Positions 34,215-45,470 of a stretch of 64,000 nucleotides of DNA are shown here, one piece after another; the first letter of the stretch is position 1, and every line of letters starts with the position of its first letter. The stretch comes from Ampelomyces quisqualis (Eukaryota; Ascomycota; Dothideomycetes; Pleosporales; Phaeosphaeriaceae), in NCBI GenBank assembly GCA_018398575.1, contig JAGTXZ010000008.1:62001-126000 (forward strand). The letters are read 5' to 3'. The translations under genes and the position numbers were made by a program. The notes below the pieces were generated by a model. It did no database searches. It had not been told where the DNA came from and worked only from the letters and a program-made list of their open reading frames with translations.

Positions 34215-34947
34215 GCTGGGCAGTTGCGGATCGCGGATCCAACTGCTTGAGTCGCTGGGGGCTTGGAGAGCGAGCGGGCGACGCAGCGAAAGCCAGAGGG
34301 GTGCTGGGCAGCGAGTGTCACGGCGATGATGTTACCGAGCCAGCCAAAAAGATAGTGGGGTGACTAAGCGAACCCTGGCAAAGTCCCGTGACTTGAGAGG
34401 GCCGGCGCCCAATGCCAACGACAGCGCCTTCAACGTCGCCTGCATGCACGGCGAGTCTGAGCTTCTGAAGGAGTCTCACTCACAGCGCAGCCGCGAGCAC
34501 TCAACGGCCTGTTCCCCCCCGCGGTGCAGTGTGACGCGCAGAGCAATTGGCTGTGCTCCGCATTGTCGTCGGCGGTGACTAAGTAGTTCGATGTTGGCGC
34601 CTTACCCGATGCAGCCGGCCCAGCAGCGCCCGAGATCCCTCGCCCTCCAACCTCCTTTGCCTGCTCCTGACTCGCCCATCCTCGTCTGTCCACCACCTTC
34701 ACCCCATCGCCACGCCTCCCGCGGTCGCAGCTCTGCTCTTGCGCCGAACTCAAGGTGGCAGGTATTTCTGCTTGACCGTCGCCGCTCCTTAGCCACCTGC
34801 TCTCTGTCCGCCCCGTGACGGCCACGCCGCAATTCGCATCATCTCGCAAGCACGCCCCAACAACAACAACACTGCCGCCGCTCGTCGCATCACGCCTGAC
34901 CCGGTGCCGAAGCCCTCCAACCTGCCGCTCCGATTCCGACGCGCATC
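34215..34947. promoter_or_regulatory. Divergent promoter region TIF32 / G-gamma
   Basis: 730 bases, strongly C-rich with CAACAACAAC and CCGCC runs near the G-gamma ATG, as in fungal leaders. No gene recognised. Confidence 0.4.
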
Positions 34948-35343
34948 ATGTCCGCCATGATGGCTGCCGCGCCCTACGAGATACGGACGGGTGGTGACGG
35001 CAAGAGCAAGAAGCAGAGCATGGCTGAATTGAAGCTGCGTCGCCTCACCGAACTGAACCAACGCCTACGGGAAGATCTCGACCGCCGCAGGATACCTGTG
35101 TCGGAAGCAGCACTAGAGTAGGCAATCATCGAGCGCGGCTAGTGGGCACAAACTAACGGCGCCGCAGTCTGATCGCGTTCACGGACAAGGAGCCCAAGGA
35201 TTGGATGGTGCCATCGCGATGGGGAACTGTACGATGACCACCCATTGTCGCTCTGCATCGATGTGCTAATGCCCACGCAGATTGACAAGCGCGAAGACCC
35301 CTACGCACCCCAGCAAAGTAACGGCTGCTGCATCGTAATGTGA
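34948..35343 (+). CDS. Heterotrimeric G-protein gamma subunit
   Basis: Exons 34948..35117, 35168..35228, 35281..35343, giving 97 residues, so small that only a spliced reading reveals it. It pairs with G-beta at the plasma membrane in pheromone and nutrient signalling. Features: an amphipathic helix MAELKLRRLTELNQRLREDL, the G-gamma-like segment ALDLIAFTDKEPKDWMVPS, and the fungal end EDPYAPQQSNGCCIVM, where CIVM is a CaaX prenylation box preceded by a cysteine suited to palmitoylation. Introns are 50 and 52 bases, with donors GTAGGC and GTACGA. Homologous to Ste18/GNG-1-type proteins. Confidence 0.94.
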
Positions 35344-37044
35344 ACAACCCAAGACGACACGCGAAGCGGTCATATGTAAAGCAACGGCGTTCTGCGGGCT
35401 ACTTGACGGCAGAGTCTATTTTCCTTTAAACGGTCTTGGAGCGGAGGTGATAATACCCCATGGTGCTGCTACGGGTCTACCAGGGAGCTGAAACATGGAG
35501 ACGATAGTTCGTCATGTGTAGTACTTTCAGCATTTGTGTAAATTAGGGAACCGCGCATGCTCGCTGGTACGCAGCGAGGCAGCGCGGATTCGGGGGCTTC
35601 TTTTTCTTTTGTCTGCATGTGTGGCCCTCTTTGCGCCCTTGTTAGTCTATCTCAATCCACGATTCACAATCATCTCGACCTCTTGAGGATTTCCCCCTTG
35701 CTTCTCCATGTTGCCAACTCTCTGCTCAGAGGTGCATCTCGATCCTCGCGTTAGGTCCACCGTCCCCCGCAAGCGAGATGATCAACAGGGTGGACTCCCC
35801 GCCCACATGACCAATCCGTCTTGCTGCAGCCCAACCGGCGTCCTGCACGGCTACAATTTGTCTCATAGTCATATCTCACACGTTGCGCGTCTGTCAACAG
35901 GAATCCTGAGGTTTGTCATGCATGTTCCATCAAGGTTGTCCCATGCTGTTGTTTCCCAGCGACACGGTCCTGTCGTTTCCAGGCGCGGAATGATCCGCAG
36001 AAAAGGGCCGGAGCTTGGCAACCTTATTTTTGTTTTTCGGGGATTCGCACTTTTTTTTTTGTCGACATCTCACGTCTTTGCAATCATGGAGGGATGTTGT
36101 AAATTGTTATCCGATACGGAGTACGGAGTAGAAGAAGGGCAACTGTGCTGGGCAATTGTCGTTTGGGCTAGTGGGAAAGCTTAACTGGGTGAGGGGCATC
36201 ATCCTAGTGTGAATATTTAGTACTCCGGAGTCCGTACAGCCCGTCTGCTAATTCATGAAGCCTGGGGCACCTCCGAGTCTTGAGGATTACTAAGCCGTCT
36301 TCCTAATCAGTTCCTGCCATCTCATTCTCATGCTCTGCATCCTTGTCCGGGCACCAGCTTCGTGCTGCCGGCAGAATATGCAGTTCCCTTCGTACAGAGA
36401 AACCTGTGCTGCCAGAAGGCTCCATGCTGATTGTCCTGTTACATTGGTCGACGTTGTCACGCAACGTCCACATGCTCACACAAGGTTGTTTGCGTTGAAT
36501 AGGGGAAAATATAGCACGCCCGCAATTCAGAGCTATGTTGAATTCTAGCCAACCAATTCATATATATCACAAAATAAGATGTACATGTACGTGGAATTCT
36601 GGACTTTGGTTGTGGAAAGGGGATTCGAATATTGAGGTGATTGTGTGCTCGATGAGGCGGATGAGGCAGGTGCATCGACCAAGCCGGTCTAGCTCTATTT
36701 GTTGTATGCACGTCGAGTCCATGGAGCAGACCTAGGCTCTGGCCTCGGACTTCTTCTCTTATACAAAGTAGTAGAGGGAGTACGGAGTACATCCACCCAC
36801 CCAGAGGAATCTTGTCTGGCGCAAAGCACTAGATCTCCTCTGTCGAAGAGAGAGTGACATCGTCGCCGACACCGCAAACCCTCTCGTCTCCCGCTCCAAT
36901 GCACGTCGCCCTGAGCCTTCCTCGACACATGCCCGCCCCGCTCAACAACCCCACTCGACCAATCCGTGCAAAACTTGCCAGCTCAAATCGGCCAATCCGT
37001 TCACGAACTCGTTGTGCAGCGTGCTCGGTCGCGTTCTCGCCGAC
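35344..37044. other. Gene-free stretch of 1.7 kb
   Basis: Long upstream region of the NUC-1-like gene. Contains a T-run at about 36050-36060, tandem TACGGAGTACGGAGTA at 36115-36130 and TACGGAGTAC at 36781-36790. No convincing ORF or RNA gene. The length suits a regulated promoter, but that is inference. Confidence 0.4.
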
Positions 37045-39065
37045 ATGAACGGACAGGCTTGGACCACCGCCGAGTCGTCGTTTGGGACCATGGACGTGGG
37101 CGCAGAGCAGCCGTCGTTTGGCGGCTTGGAGGACCTAATCAACTTTGACACGCTGGACCTCGACCTGGAGCGCTTCAACTACAGTGGCGACTTCAGCAAC
37201 CACGACTTCTCTACGACCCCGCATTTACCCCAGTATCCGCACAATGGCGCGCAAGGCGGACAGCAGCACAACATGCCGACGTTTGACCATTCCATGGGCC
37301 AGTTCAGCCAAACAGGCACCCCCGTCTTCCCCCATGCACAGGATCACATGTTCCCGCCTCACCATGGTGTTCCCCCAACCCCGAACAGCGTCGAGATGCA
37401 CGGCGACCCGAACCGGTACATGCAGCAGATGGACTCCCAGCACGCCTTGTTCGACCAGCGATACCACATGGCCAAGGACGATACAGTACGTTTGACGGGT
37501 ACAAGGATTGTAGCATTGCGACTGACATAGTACTAGTCGTTCACGCCACTTGTCAGCCCCGCCGTCACACCCCACGATGCGCTTTTCCAGGTACCAGAAT
37601 TCACCGTCCCCGGGGCATACTTCAGCCCTCTGACAAGTCCCGCACTCCATGCGCAAAGCCACCAGCATGCGTATCAGCATGCGCAAACAACGACCTCCGG
37701 TAGCTCTACAGGCCATCCCCCTGCCCATGTGGACATGGAAATCTTGGGCGAGCCAGCCTTGACGCAGCACGAGACAGGCCCGAAACTGAGAAGTACAAAC
37801 CAGAGGAACCCTCCGCGATTGACAAACGCAACCACGCGCATACGGCAGTCACCGATCGTGAAGCCAGGACGGCGGAAAGCCACCATGTCGTCTCTCGTCC
37901 CGCCGAAGGAGGTTTCAGAATTCATGCAGGAAGCTCGTGGCCTCGATGTGCCGCACAGTCGGACTGGATCAGAGACAGACTCAATATCGCCCGAGCCAAT
38001 GCTGTCGGAGATGCGCCCACCTCCCAAACCAGGCTCCCTTACTCAGTCGCCTGCCGTGATGGCTCAAATGAACAGCCAAAGTGCCACGCCTGCAACTCCT
38101 GCTTCTTTGATGCGCATCCACCCGTCGCCCAACTTCACTCATACCCAGGAGCCGCCACCCATGATGGAAGACTTGACACTCCCAGAGGCATCCTTGGAGC
38201 GACCTGCTTTGGCAAGAATAGACACCGCCATTCGCAAAGGAGAGCAAGATACACCGCGCATGTCAGCGCGAAAGACGCCCAAGATGGGACCGCTCAGTAC
38301 GCCCGGTGCATCCATGGCGAGCAGACCAAGTCCCCTGATCGAAGCTGCATCGACCCCGACAAGCCCCGCATTCTCCATGACAAATGGGAAGAAGGGAGAC
38401 GCCAAACTTGCTCGCAACCCGAAGAAGCGGAACAGTACATGTTCGACCCTGGTTAGCCCTGCACTTCTGCCAAAGATTTCGCCCAGCATACAACCTCTTC
38501 TATCTGAAGGCAGTAATCGTAAGTTTTCGGCTCTAGCTGCTGGAGGCATCGCTAATAACCAATAGGAGGCACCGACAATACCCATGCGCTTCTGTTAGCC
38601 TCCAAGTCCAACTATCAGAACATCCTCGACGGAACCACGGTTCCTGGTGTCGTCTATCCCACTTCGCTTTCGACCAACCTCACATCAAAACGTACCTCGC
38701 ACAAAATCGCCGAGCAAGGCCGTCGGAATCGCATCAACATGGCCCTTCAAGAGATGCAAGCGCTCCTGCCCTCGCCGTTGATAGCTGCGCAGGAAGCCAA
38801 GAGCCCCGAGTCTTCAGCTGCGCAGTCGAGTAACTCAAAGGCAGCCAAGGTGGAAAGTGCGATCGACTACATCAAGCAGTTAAAACAGGAGGTTTCCGAG
38901 AGGGACAGGCTAATCGAATCCAAGGATCAAGAGATGGAACAACTCAGAAAAGAGCTGGCTGCTTTGAGACGAAGCAGTCCCGTGCGATCAGCACCTGAGG
39001 GTGGGGCTGCAGCAATGTTGAAGTCTGAACCAGTGTCAACACCCAGTACAGACGGCGGTACTTGA
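37045..39065 (+). CDS. bHLH transcription factor, NUC-1/PHO4-like
   Basis: Exons 37045..37485, 37537..38518, 38566..39065, giving 640 residues. The C-terminal bHLH has the basic region SKRTSHKIAEQGRRNRIN, with His, Glu and Arg at the E-box-reading positions (binding CACGTG), then helix 1 MALQEMQALLP, a long Ser-rich loop and helix 2 AKVESAIDYIKQLKQEV running into a coiled coil. The same order is found in Neurospora NUC-1 and Aspergillus PalcA, which activate phosphatase and phosphate-transporter genes on phosphate starvation. The N-terminal 500 residues are disordered, rich in Pro, Ser, Thr and Gln, with acidic patches (EDLINFDTLDLDLE) that could be activating. The ATG at 37045 is the first in frame; the frame further upstream starts only with TTG. 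Confidence 0.88.
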
Positions 39066-39749
39066 AGAAGCCGCTCACAGACATGTTACCAATTTTGCTT
39101 TTGGTCACCAGACAGCTGCTCTCTCGCGCTCGGATCGAGGTCCACCAGCATCGTGCTATCCTGTTTGGCGCAGCACGTCCGCAAAAGCCAGCTCAGCCGT
39201 CTGTCAGTGCGCAGTATCCCACCCGGTTGCGACATCCCGTTCTTGGCGTTGGCGGTATTTTGCTTTCGTGTCTCTACGCACACATTCAACGATATCCGAC
39301 ATACACAGCATTGATGTCTTTCCGTCTATTCTCTTTGATCATTTTTAGCAATAACTCGACAATTCTTGGGTGTGGAAAGCAAGATGGGCCTTGCTTCTGC
39401 AGTGGGACTGTACTGGCTATGTACTGGCGTTCAAGGTAGATATCTGTAGATACCTGTTAATCGAGTCGAGTCAGGCTCCTCGATCGCCGTTGATAGTGTA
39501 GTCATACTTGGTGGATAGTCACTCTACATGATTACAAGCTGCATCAGCGCTGAATGTAACCCATGGAACTTCAAACTTTCCTGACTCTTTTTGCCGGCTT
39601 GAGTTTTAAGGCGTCGTGAGGAACTCGATAGTGAGATCACTCGACTCGAGTCCGTGCGCACCGAGCTCGATTTCAAATCATACAACCAAGTCCTCCACGC
39701 TTCCATTCCGCATACTTTAGCAGCCGCAGCACAGCCAAACTTTGAAATT
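39066..39749. other. Spacer NUC-1-like to SCO1
   Basis: 680 bases with no recognised gene or repeat. Confidence 0.4.
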
Positions 39750-40882
39750 ATGTCTGCTCCGTGCAGAATCTCCACCGGTGTCGCAAGAACCATCGGCGCC
39801 ACCGCCGCGCCGCGTATAGCCCGCCGAACATTTGCCTTGCACAGCGCGAACCGGACATCCGCATCACCACTCACAACTCGTGGAGGTCCAATTTTTTTGA
39901 GGGAAGCTAAAGGATCCTCAATTAGTGCTGGGCAGCTTGCGGGTCCTTCTCGCGGCCCGACACGGTCATTCACGCAGTCTGCGTCTCGCAGCAAGCTCAG
40001 CACGATTGATCAAATTCGCGCACGAAATCGAGGCGGGGTATGTCATCTTGTCTGCTCGGCCTACATGGAGGAGGCATATACAGTGTTGAAAAGTAGGTCA
40101 CTAACAGCAATCATAGCCATTCAATCTCACAGCCGCTGTCCTCTTCGTTGCTTCTGGCTCCGGACTATGGATCTACTTCAGATACGAGAAGGAGCGCATG
40201 GCGCGTAAAAGGATAGCAGAGCAGACAAAAGGCGTCGGCAAGCCAAAAGTTGGAGGGCCTTTCAACTTGGTCGATCAAGACGGCAATTCGTTCTCCAGCG
40301 ACGACATGCTGGGCAAATATTCACTGGTACATTTTGCTCCTCGACATGTTCGACGGTAGACTAACTTGACTTTTCAGGTATACTTTGGCTTCACGCACTG
40401 TCCGGACATCTGCCCCGACGAGCTCGACAAAATGGCCCTCATGTACGACAAGGTGGTTGAGCAGTGCGGCAAAGTGCTCCTCCCTATCATGATAACATGC
40501 GATCCGGCGCGCGATAACCCAAAGGTGCTGAAGGAGTACTTGACAGAGTTTCACCCAGAGTTCATTGGGTTGACGGGCGAATACGACCAGATCAAGAATA
40601 CGTGCAAGGCATACAGGGTGTACTTTAGCACCCCGACCTCTGTGAAACCAGGAGAGGATTATCTTGTCGATCACAGCATCTACTTCTACTTGATGGGTGA
40701 GCAGACTGCGCTGGTCAGCACACACGGTTTCTGTATTTGTGCTAACAGCTTTTGTAGATCCCGAAGGCGATTTTGTCGAGGCACTCGGACGCAACTTCAC
40801 AGCAGACCAGGCCGCGAAGATCATGGTCGACCATATCAAGGACTGGGAAAAGCCCTTGAAGAAGGCGGAGCGATGGTCATAG
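39750..40882 (+). CDS. SCO1: SCO1 copper chaperone for cytochrome c oxidase
   Basis: Exons 39750..40037, 40117..40326, 40378..40696, 40758..40882, giving 313 residues. Inner-membrane protein that delivers copper to the CuA site of Cox2. The N-terminal 95 residues are Arg/Ser/Ala-rich like a mitochondrial presequence. One membrane helix (NLTAAVLFVASGSGLWIYF, about 99-117) anchors it. The thioredoxin-like domain begins GGPFNLVDQDGNSFSSDDM and carries the copper ligands C174 and C178 in CPDIC and His265 in YLVDHSIYF. Introns are 79, 51 and 61 bases. The 3' end GDFVEALGRNFTADQ and KIMVDHIKDW is typical. Confidence 0.95.
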
Positions 40883-41379
40883 GTCGGCACGTACCGGAAC
40901 ACGAAGACAATAGAGCGAACAACACCACTCTTCACAAGCAAGCCGAACGTTCCACGAGCCTGAATGCTTCTCGGCCATATCTCCTTAGTCGCGATGAGCG
41001 ACGACATGATGCAATGCGTGTACGCAAGCGCAAAAAGAACTTGGACGCGAGATGTAAGGATATATACTGTATAAAAATGTACAAGTACTCTTGCAAGCAT
41101 CTCGATAGTCAAGCACAGTCCAGTTGACGATCCAAATGGTAGTTTGCGCGGTGTAACGTGAAATGTGGGGAGCCGGATGTTGAGCTGCAGCTCGCATACA
41201 CTACTGACGAACAATGCACATATTAGAAACCTCGGTCAACACCATTAAAGCGTTGAATCTTGCCCTGATATCGACTGATGTAAGTAAATAAAAGAGTGAA
41301 CACAGCCATAACACCCTTCCTTTCTAACACCACATAGTTCATCTACCTACTCATCTCCACGACCTCGCCAACCCTTCCC
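40883..41379. other. Spacer SCO1 to amidohydrolase
   Basis: 500 bases; C/T-rich just before the next ATG. No gene seen. Confidence 0.4.
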
Positions 41380-42685
41380 ATGACACCTCACACCCCCTCA
41401 GACACTATCCCGCGGATCCTCACAAACGCTGCCCGTGACTCCATAGACCTAACCATCCTTCCCTTCCACCAAGAAGCCCTCTCCTCCATCGCCGCCCTCT
41501 CCACCACCCCCACCCCCCCAGCCCTCACCTTCACCCACGCCACCAAAATCGACTGCCACACCCACCCCATCCCACCCTGGTTCAAGCTCCTCGAGCCCGC
41601 CGCCGCAGGCCGCGCAACCCCCGACTGGGACCCAGCCGCGCACCTAACCTTCATGGCCACGCGCGGCATCCGGCAAAGTATCCTCTCTATTTCGACGCCG
41701 CAGGGAAACGCGTTCCAGGGCGAGCGGGACGCTTCGCTTCGCCGGGACAAGACTGTTGCGCTGGCGCGGCTGTTGAACGAATACGTTGCGCAGGTGGTGC
41801 GGGTTTGGCCGGAGCGGTTTAGGTTCTTGGGCGTGGTGCCGCTGCCGTGGGTGGGTGAGGCGGTGAGGGAAGCGCGGTATGTGTTGGGCGAGGGGATGGG
41901 GGCGGTCGGGGTCGGGGTGTTGACGAATCATGAGGGGGTGTATGTTGGTGATGAGAGGTTTGATGGGCTGTGGGGGGTTCTGGGGGAAAGGGGGAGGGAG
42001 GTGGTGTTTGTGCATCCTACGGAGCCGGTGGTCAGGTTGGAAGATGGGCGGTTGCTTAGCAGTAGGCCCTGTAAGTTTTGCTCGTCAAGTTCATCACGCT
42101 TCCTCGTAGCATGGCATGTTAGAGATATGTGCTTGTGCATAGGAGGAGCTGCGACCTGTGACTGACGGAGATATAGCACCGCTACGGTCGGGCCTGGGAG
42201 AATTCTATTTCGAAACGGCACGCGCTATATCGAGCATCACTGCGTCGTCCACATTTCTCAAATTCCCGAATATTCACTGGCGTATATCGCATGGCGCAGG
42301 TGCCTTTCCCGACATCTCTGAGCGCTTTCTGCTTGGATTTCCAGACATTTCAGATCAGGCAAGGAAGGCGTACAAAGAACGTTTCTGGTATGATTCTGCG
42401 GGGCCCGTTTTCCCAAAGCAGGTCAAGGGTTTGACAGAGGGTATGGGAGTAGGGAGCGGGCAATTCGTGTTCGGGACGGTGAGTCTCGTCCGATTCGATT
42501 TGTGTATTTGATGCGTGCTTTTGCTAACAAGTGTGAACATACAGGATTATCCGTATGGTATTGGGTTCTGGGACGTTGATGCGAACATTTCGGGTCTAAC
42601 GGAAGCTAACTTTCTCTCCGAGGACGAGAAAGAAGGCGTGTACTGGCGAAATGCACAAGAACTGTGGAAGGGAAAGATAGATTAA
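41380..42685 (+). CDS. Amidohydrolase, ACMSD-like decarboxylase family
   Basis: Exons 41380..42070, 42177..42478, 42545..42685, giving 377 residues. TIM-barrel metal enzyme of the group containing aminocarboxymuconate-semialdehyde decarboxylase and 6-methylsalicylate decarboxylase. The metal site is visible as KIDCHTHPIPPWF (HxH), VFVHPTEPV and RISHGAGAFP (later His residues) and the Asp in GTDYPYG. A 60-residue N-terminal extension rich in Thr/Pro precedes the barrel. The substrate is unknown, but non-oxidative decarboxylation of an aromatic or muconate acid is the usual role. No polyketide synthase lies nearby, so a catabolic role is more likely than a biosynthetic one. Introns of 106 and 66 bases. 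Confidence 0.85.
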
Positions 42686-43918
42686 TATGACGATTGGTGC
42701 ATGGCCGCGCCTAGTCCGCCGAAGCCATCCTGGAATACCTTGCGACTGGAGAGTTGTACTGCGTAGCGAACTTTGTCTTCAAGTGTGGTGTTGGAGTGCT
42801 GCGTGAGCTGGTGTAGCATGCCTGCTATGAAGGTGTCGCCAGCGCCCACGGTATCGACAACTTTAGCATCTTGCAAGCCTGGAGGACACCAGGTATCTTC
42901 ACATTCAGCCCATTCGTCTTCGTCTGGTGTGTCGCCTAATTTGACGGCGGCCGCTCCTTTGGCGCCCCATGTACAGACGAGTATTGGGCTGATGAAAAGT
43001 CAATAAAGTGTTTGCTTCCACACATGATCTGGAAATACAAACTTCCCCTGTTCGTATTCCAGTCGCGAAATTTGATTCTTCAGAAATTGAACTGGATCAG
43101 TATCACCGTATATTTCCTGCGCTCGTTAGCTCTTGAATGACTTGAAGACATCAGAGATACTCATGCCTCAGCCCACAACTTGGAATAGAAGACCACATCC
43201 GCCCTTTCCGCCGCAAAGTCGAGTCCTCTTCGGTCCGGCTTCTCGCACTCCACACTTATTTTCAAATCCTTTTTGCCGTACATACTCCTCAGAACCACCA
43301 CACAATCACTCAAAATGTCCGGTATGCGACCTTCAAAATGAATCCATACCTTCCCTTTCGCTCTCTCATCCGACATGATGGATTGGAAATTTTCAATGAA
43401 TTCTTTGCAAGTCATCTCTGGTAGGCCGCCGCTATGACTAACAATCGTCCTCGTGTTGTCTCTTTGACTCTGAATAATCATGCTAGATGCAGCATGCTGA
43501 TGACCCCTGCGAAAGAAGCTGCTGGTTAAATCTACTTCGGGAATTGAAGCTTTGATATACTGTCCATCTGGAGAATCCTCTTCTGGCAGCACGGCGATGA
43601 GATGCAGCTTTGTCGATGCTAGATGGTGTTCGGGATCGTGTGCGAGTATGTCAGAAAGGACTTGAAGGGTATTTGCTGTGTTCCCACCGCGGCGTCGTGT
43701 GACCGATTGAGCACGGAGCTTTGTGTCTTCTCTAGGGAAGTGTGGGACGCTGGGTAGTGTTAGACGGGTGTGGAGGCTACATGCTGGCGGATAGGCATGG
43801 AAAGCTAGGGTTTGCAGCTACGTATGCAACACAAAGATGCGTCACGAAATACTTACGTCCATATTGTGTCTATGTAGACTGCACCCACACAGGTAATGTG
43901 AAATTTTGAAGTAGCCAT
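42682..43918 (-). CDS. PfkB-family sugar kinase (ketohexokinase-like)
   Basis: Exons complement(42682..42988, 43043..43116, 43167..43749, 43857..43918), giving 341 residues. Ribokinase-fold enzyme transferring phosphate from ATP to a sugar. Visible: N-terminal CVGAVYIDTIW, RRRGGNTANTLQVLSD (sugar/ATP lid), the PfkB signature VVDTVGAGDTFIAGML with the catalytic Asp, and a KVFQDGFGGLG end. The layout resembles fungal ketohexokinase-like members rather than ribokinase or adenosine kinase. Intron 43117..43166 has no usable GT donor: joining KLWAE to EIYGDTDPVQF needs a donor GCATGA, with a good branch site GAGCTAACG and CAG acceptor. This is either a GC-AG intron or a mutated donor. Its 3' end overlaps the stop codon of the convergent amidohydrolase gene by 4 bases. 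Confidence 0.82.
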
Positions 43919-44376
43919 ATAGAGCTTTGATGATCAAGATGAAGATAATCGTGAGATGCGGGACTAGCTAACAACGAGCGAAGTCGGGCGGCCACACAAG
44001 CATGAAATCGCGCAGTCTGGATGTTGTCAAACCGCAATACAGTTATATAAGGGGGAAACCGTATTTTAGCTGTTCAAGTGTCACTTATTAGAAATGTCTC
44101 GGGTCGTGGATATTCACGTTCACAAGCGCGGTATCACGAAGTCACATGCACGCACCAAAGTGGGGCGCGCTTTCCAACCATACGTCACGTGACGCCTGTA
44201 CACAAACCCCACGACATGAGTACATGTGATTGCCCGTTATAAGGTTACTTCAATACACATTCGATATCCTTTATACGTCCTAGTAGAACGCTTGGTAACG
44301 AGCGTATAATTGCCCTGGTATCTCGAAAAGCATAACGCTCAAACGCCATTCCCCAAACGCAAGGAACCCGAGCTCT
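43919..44376. other. Spacer PfkB kinase to membrane-protein gene
   Basis: 460 bases. Contains a TCACGTGA palindrome at about 44186-44193. No gene seen. Confidence 0.4.
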
Positions 44377-45470
44377 CTAGTACGCAGCTCCCGTATGTTG
44401 CTTCCCATGGCCTTGGTAAAAATATTCATCTTGCTCAGCGACAGGGCTGACTGATTGTACTGTTACGCCACCTCCGCCGGCATGATAGCTACCGTATTCC
44501 TGCTGCTGCACGTTGCTGTATTGTGCGTGTCCGCCTTCTAGGTCGCTAAAGGTCCTCGTTCGCGGTGTCATGGGCGACTTCATTCCTCCAACGGTGCCTG
44601 GTGTTCGGGGTAGCTGTTGCAGCTCCCACATATGTTGCCATTGCTCTTCGGCGGTCATTTCGTTGTCGACAGGCGAGTTCGCCCACTTCTCCTTTTCGGC
44701 TCTCTTTTCGGCTTGTTTGACGGCGTGCGCTTCCTTGGCTTCCGTTGTAGGAATGAGAGAGTAGATGGTGAGGATAAGGAAGGAAGCGTAGATTGTCCTG
44801 TGAAGGAGATTAGTATGCGATACTCCTGGGTTAGGTACAGAACTTACAGCATGATGATACTGACAGCAAACGAGCTTTTCGCTTGCATGCAGTAGCCCTT
44901 GTTGATTGTGCCTTGGACAATGCTGCAACTCTTGGAAATGTACCACGGCATGCCCTTGTTCTGGTGTTGGGGGTCTATTGTGTCTGGCGCGGTCTGCATG
45001 TGGATTCCGTACGCCCATAGACAGAGTAGCGCAGTATGTAGGAGGAATGAGAAGATTGGCAGGAAGACTTTGAGCAGCCACATGGTAATCTTGATCAACC
45101 AGAAGAACATGCATATAACACCAATAACGAGATGGTACTGAGTGTTGCTGGATACAGGTTAGCCCAGGTGCTTGAAGCCGACGAAGCATGGCGTTGTGCG
45201 ACATGGTGCGCCAAGGCCGGTGTATACTTACAAGCCGCTCCACACGACTGGGATAGTAACCGGCTTATAGTTGGCATAGGCATACAGCACAAATTGTGGG
45301 TGCGAGTTGAAGCCCATTTCACCTCCCAGCCTCCACAGGATGGTGCGATAGAGATTTGGCGCTGCAATGCCAAAAAGCGCCAGATTTGCGACAGTGAAGG
45401 GCAGCTCGAAAAGCATCAAAAAGTAAACAACTTTTTGAAGTCGCCATGTTCGTGGTAGAAAGAAGCGCAT
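44377..45470 (-). CDS. Four-TM membrane protein, conserved hypothetical
   Basis: Exons complement(44377..44797, 44848..45147, 45232..45470), giving 319 residues, introns 50 and 84 bases. Four hydrophobic helices are visible: VVYFLMLFELPFTVANLALF, a pair within HLVIGVICMFFWLIKITMWL and VFLPIFSFLLHTALLCLWAY, and SFAVSIIMLTIYASFLILTI. The arrangement of short loops and a cytosolic tail resembles MARVEL-type fungal membrane proteins, but I cannot assign the family firmly. The 120-residue tail is hydrophilic, with Glu/Lys-rich helix HAVKQAEKRAEKEKW, a TPRT-rich stretch suited to phosphorylation, and a Gly/Gln/Tyr-rich end. Probably plasma or endomembrane. Confidence 0.75.

Noticed and set aside
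32844..34250. Long plus-strand frames opposite eIF3a
   Set aside because: Antisense shadows caused by the codon bias of the helical eIF3a sequence.
40321..41214. 297-residue minus-strand frame across SCO1
   Set aside because: Covers SCO1 exons on the opposite strand and does not resemble a protein family.
41380..43918. Small catabolic cluster of amidohydrolase and sugar kinase
   Set aside because: The genes are convergent with overlapping 3' ends and act on unrelated substrate classes; adjacency alone is weak.
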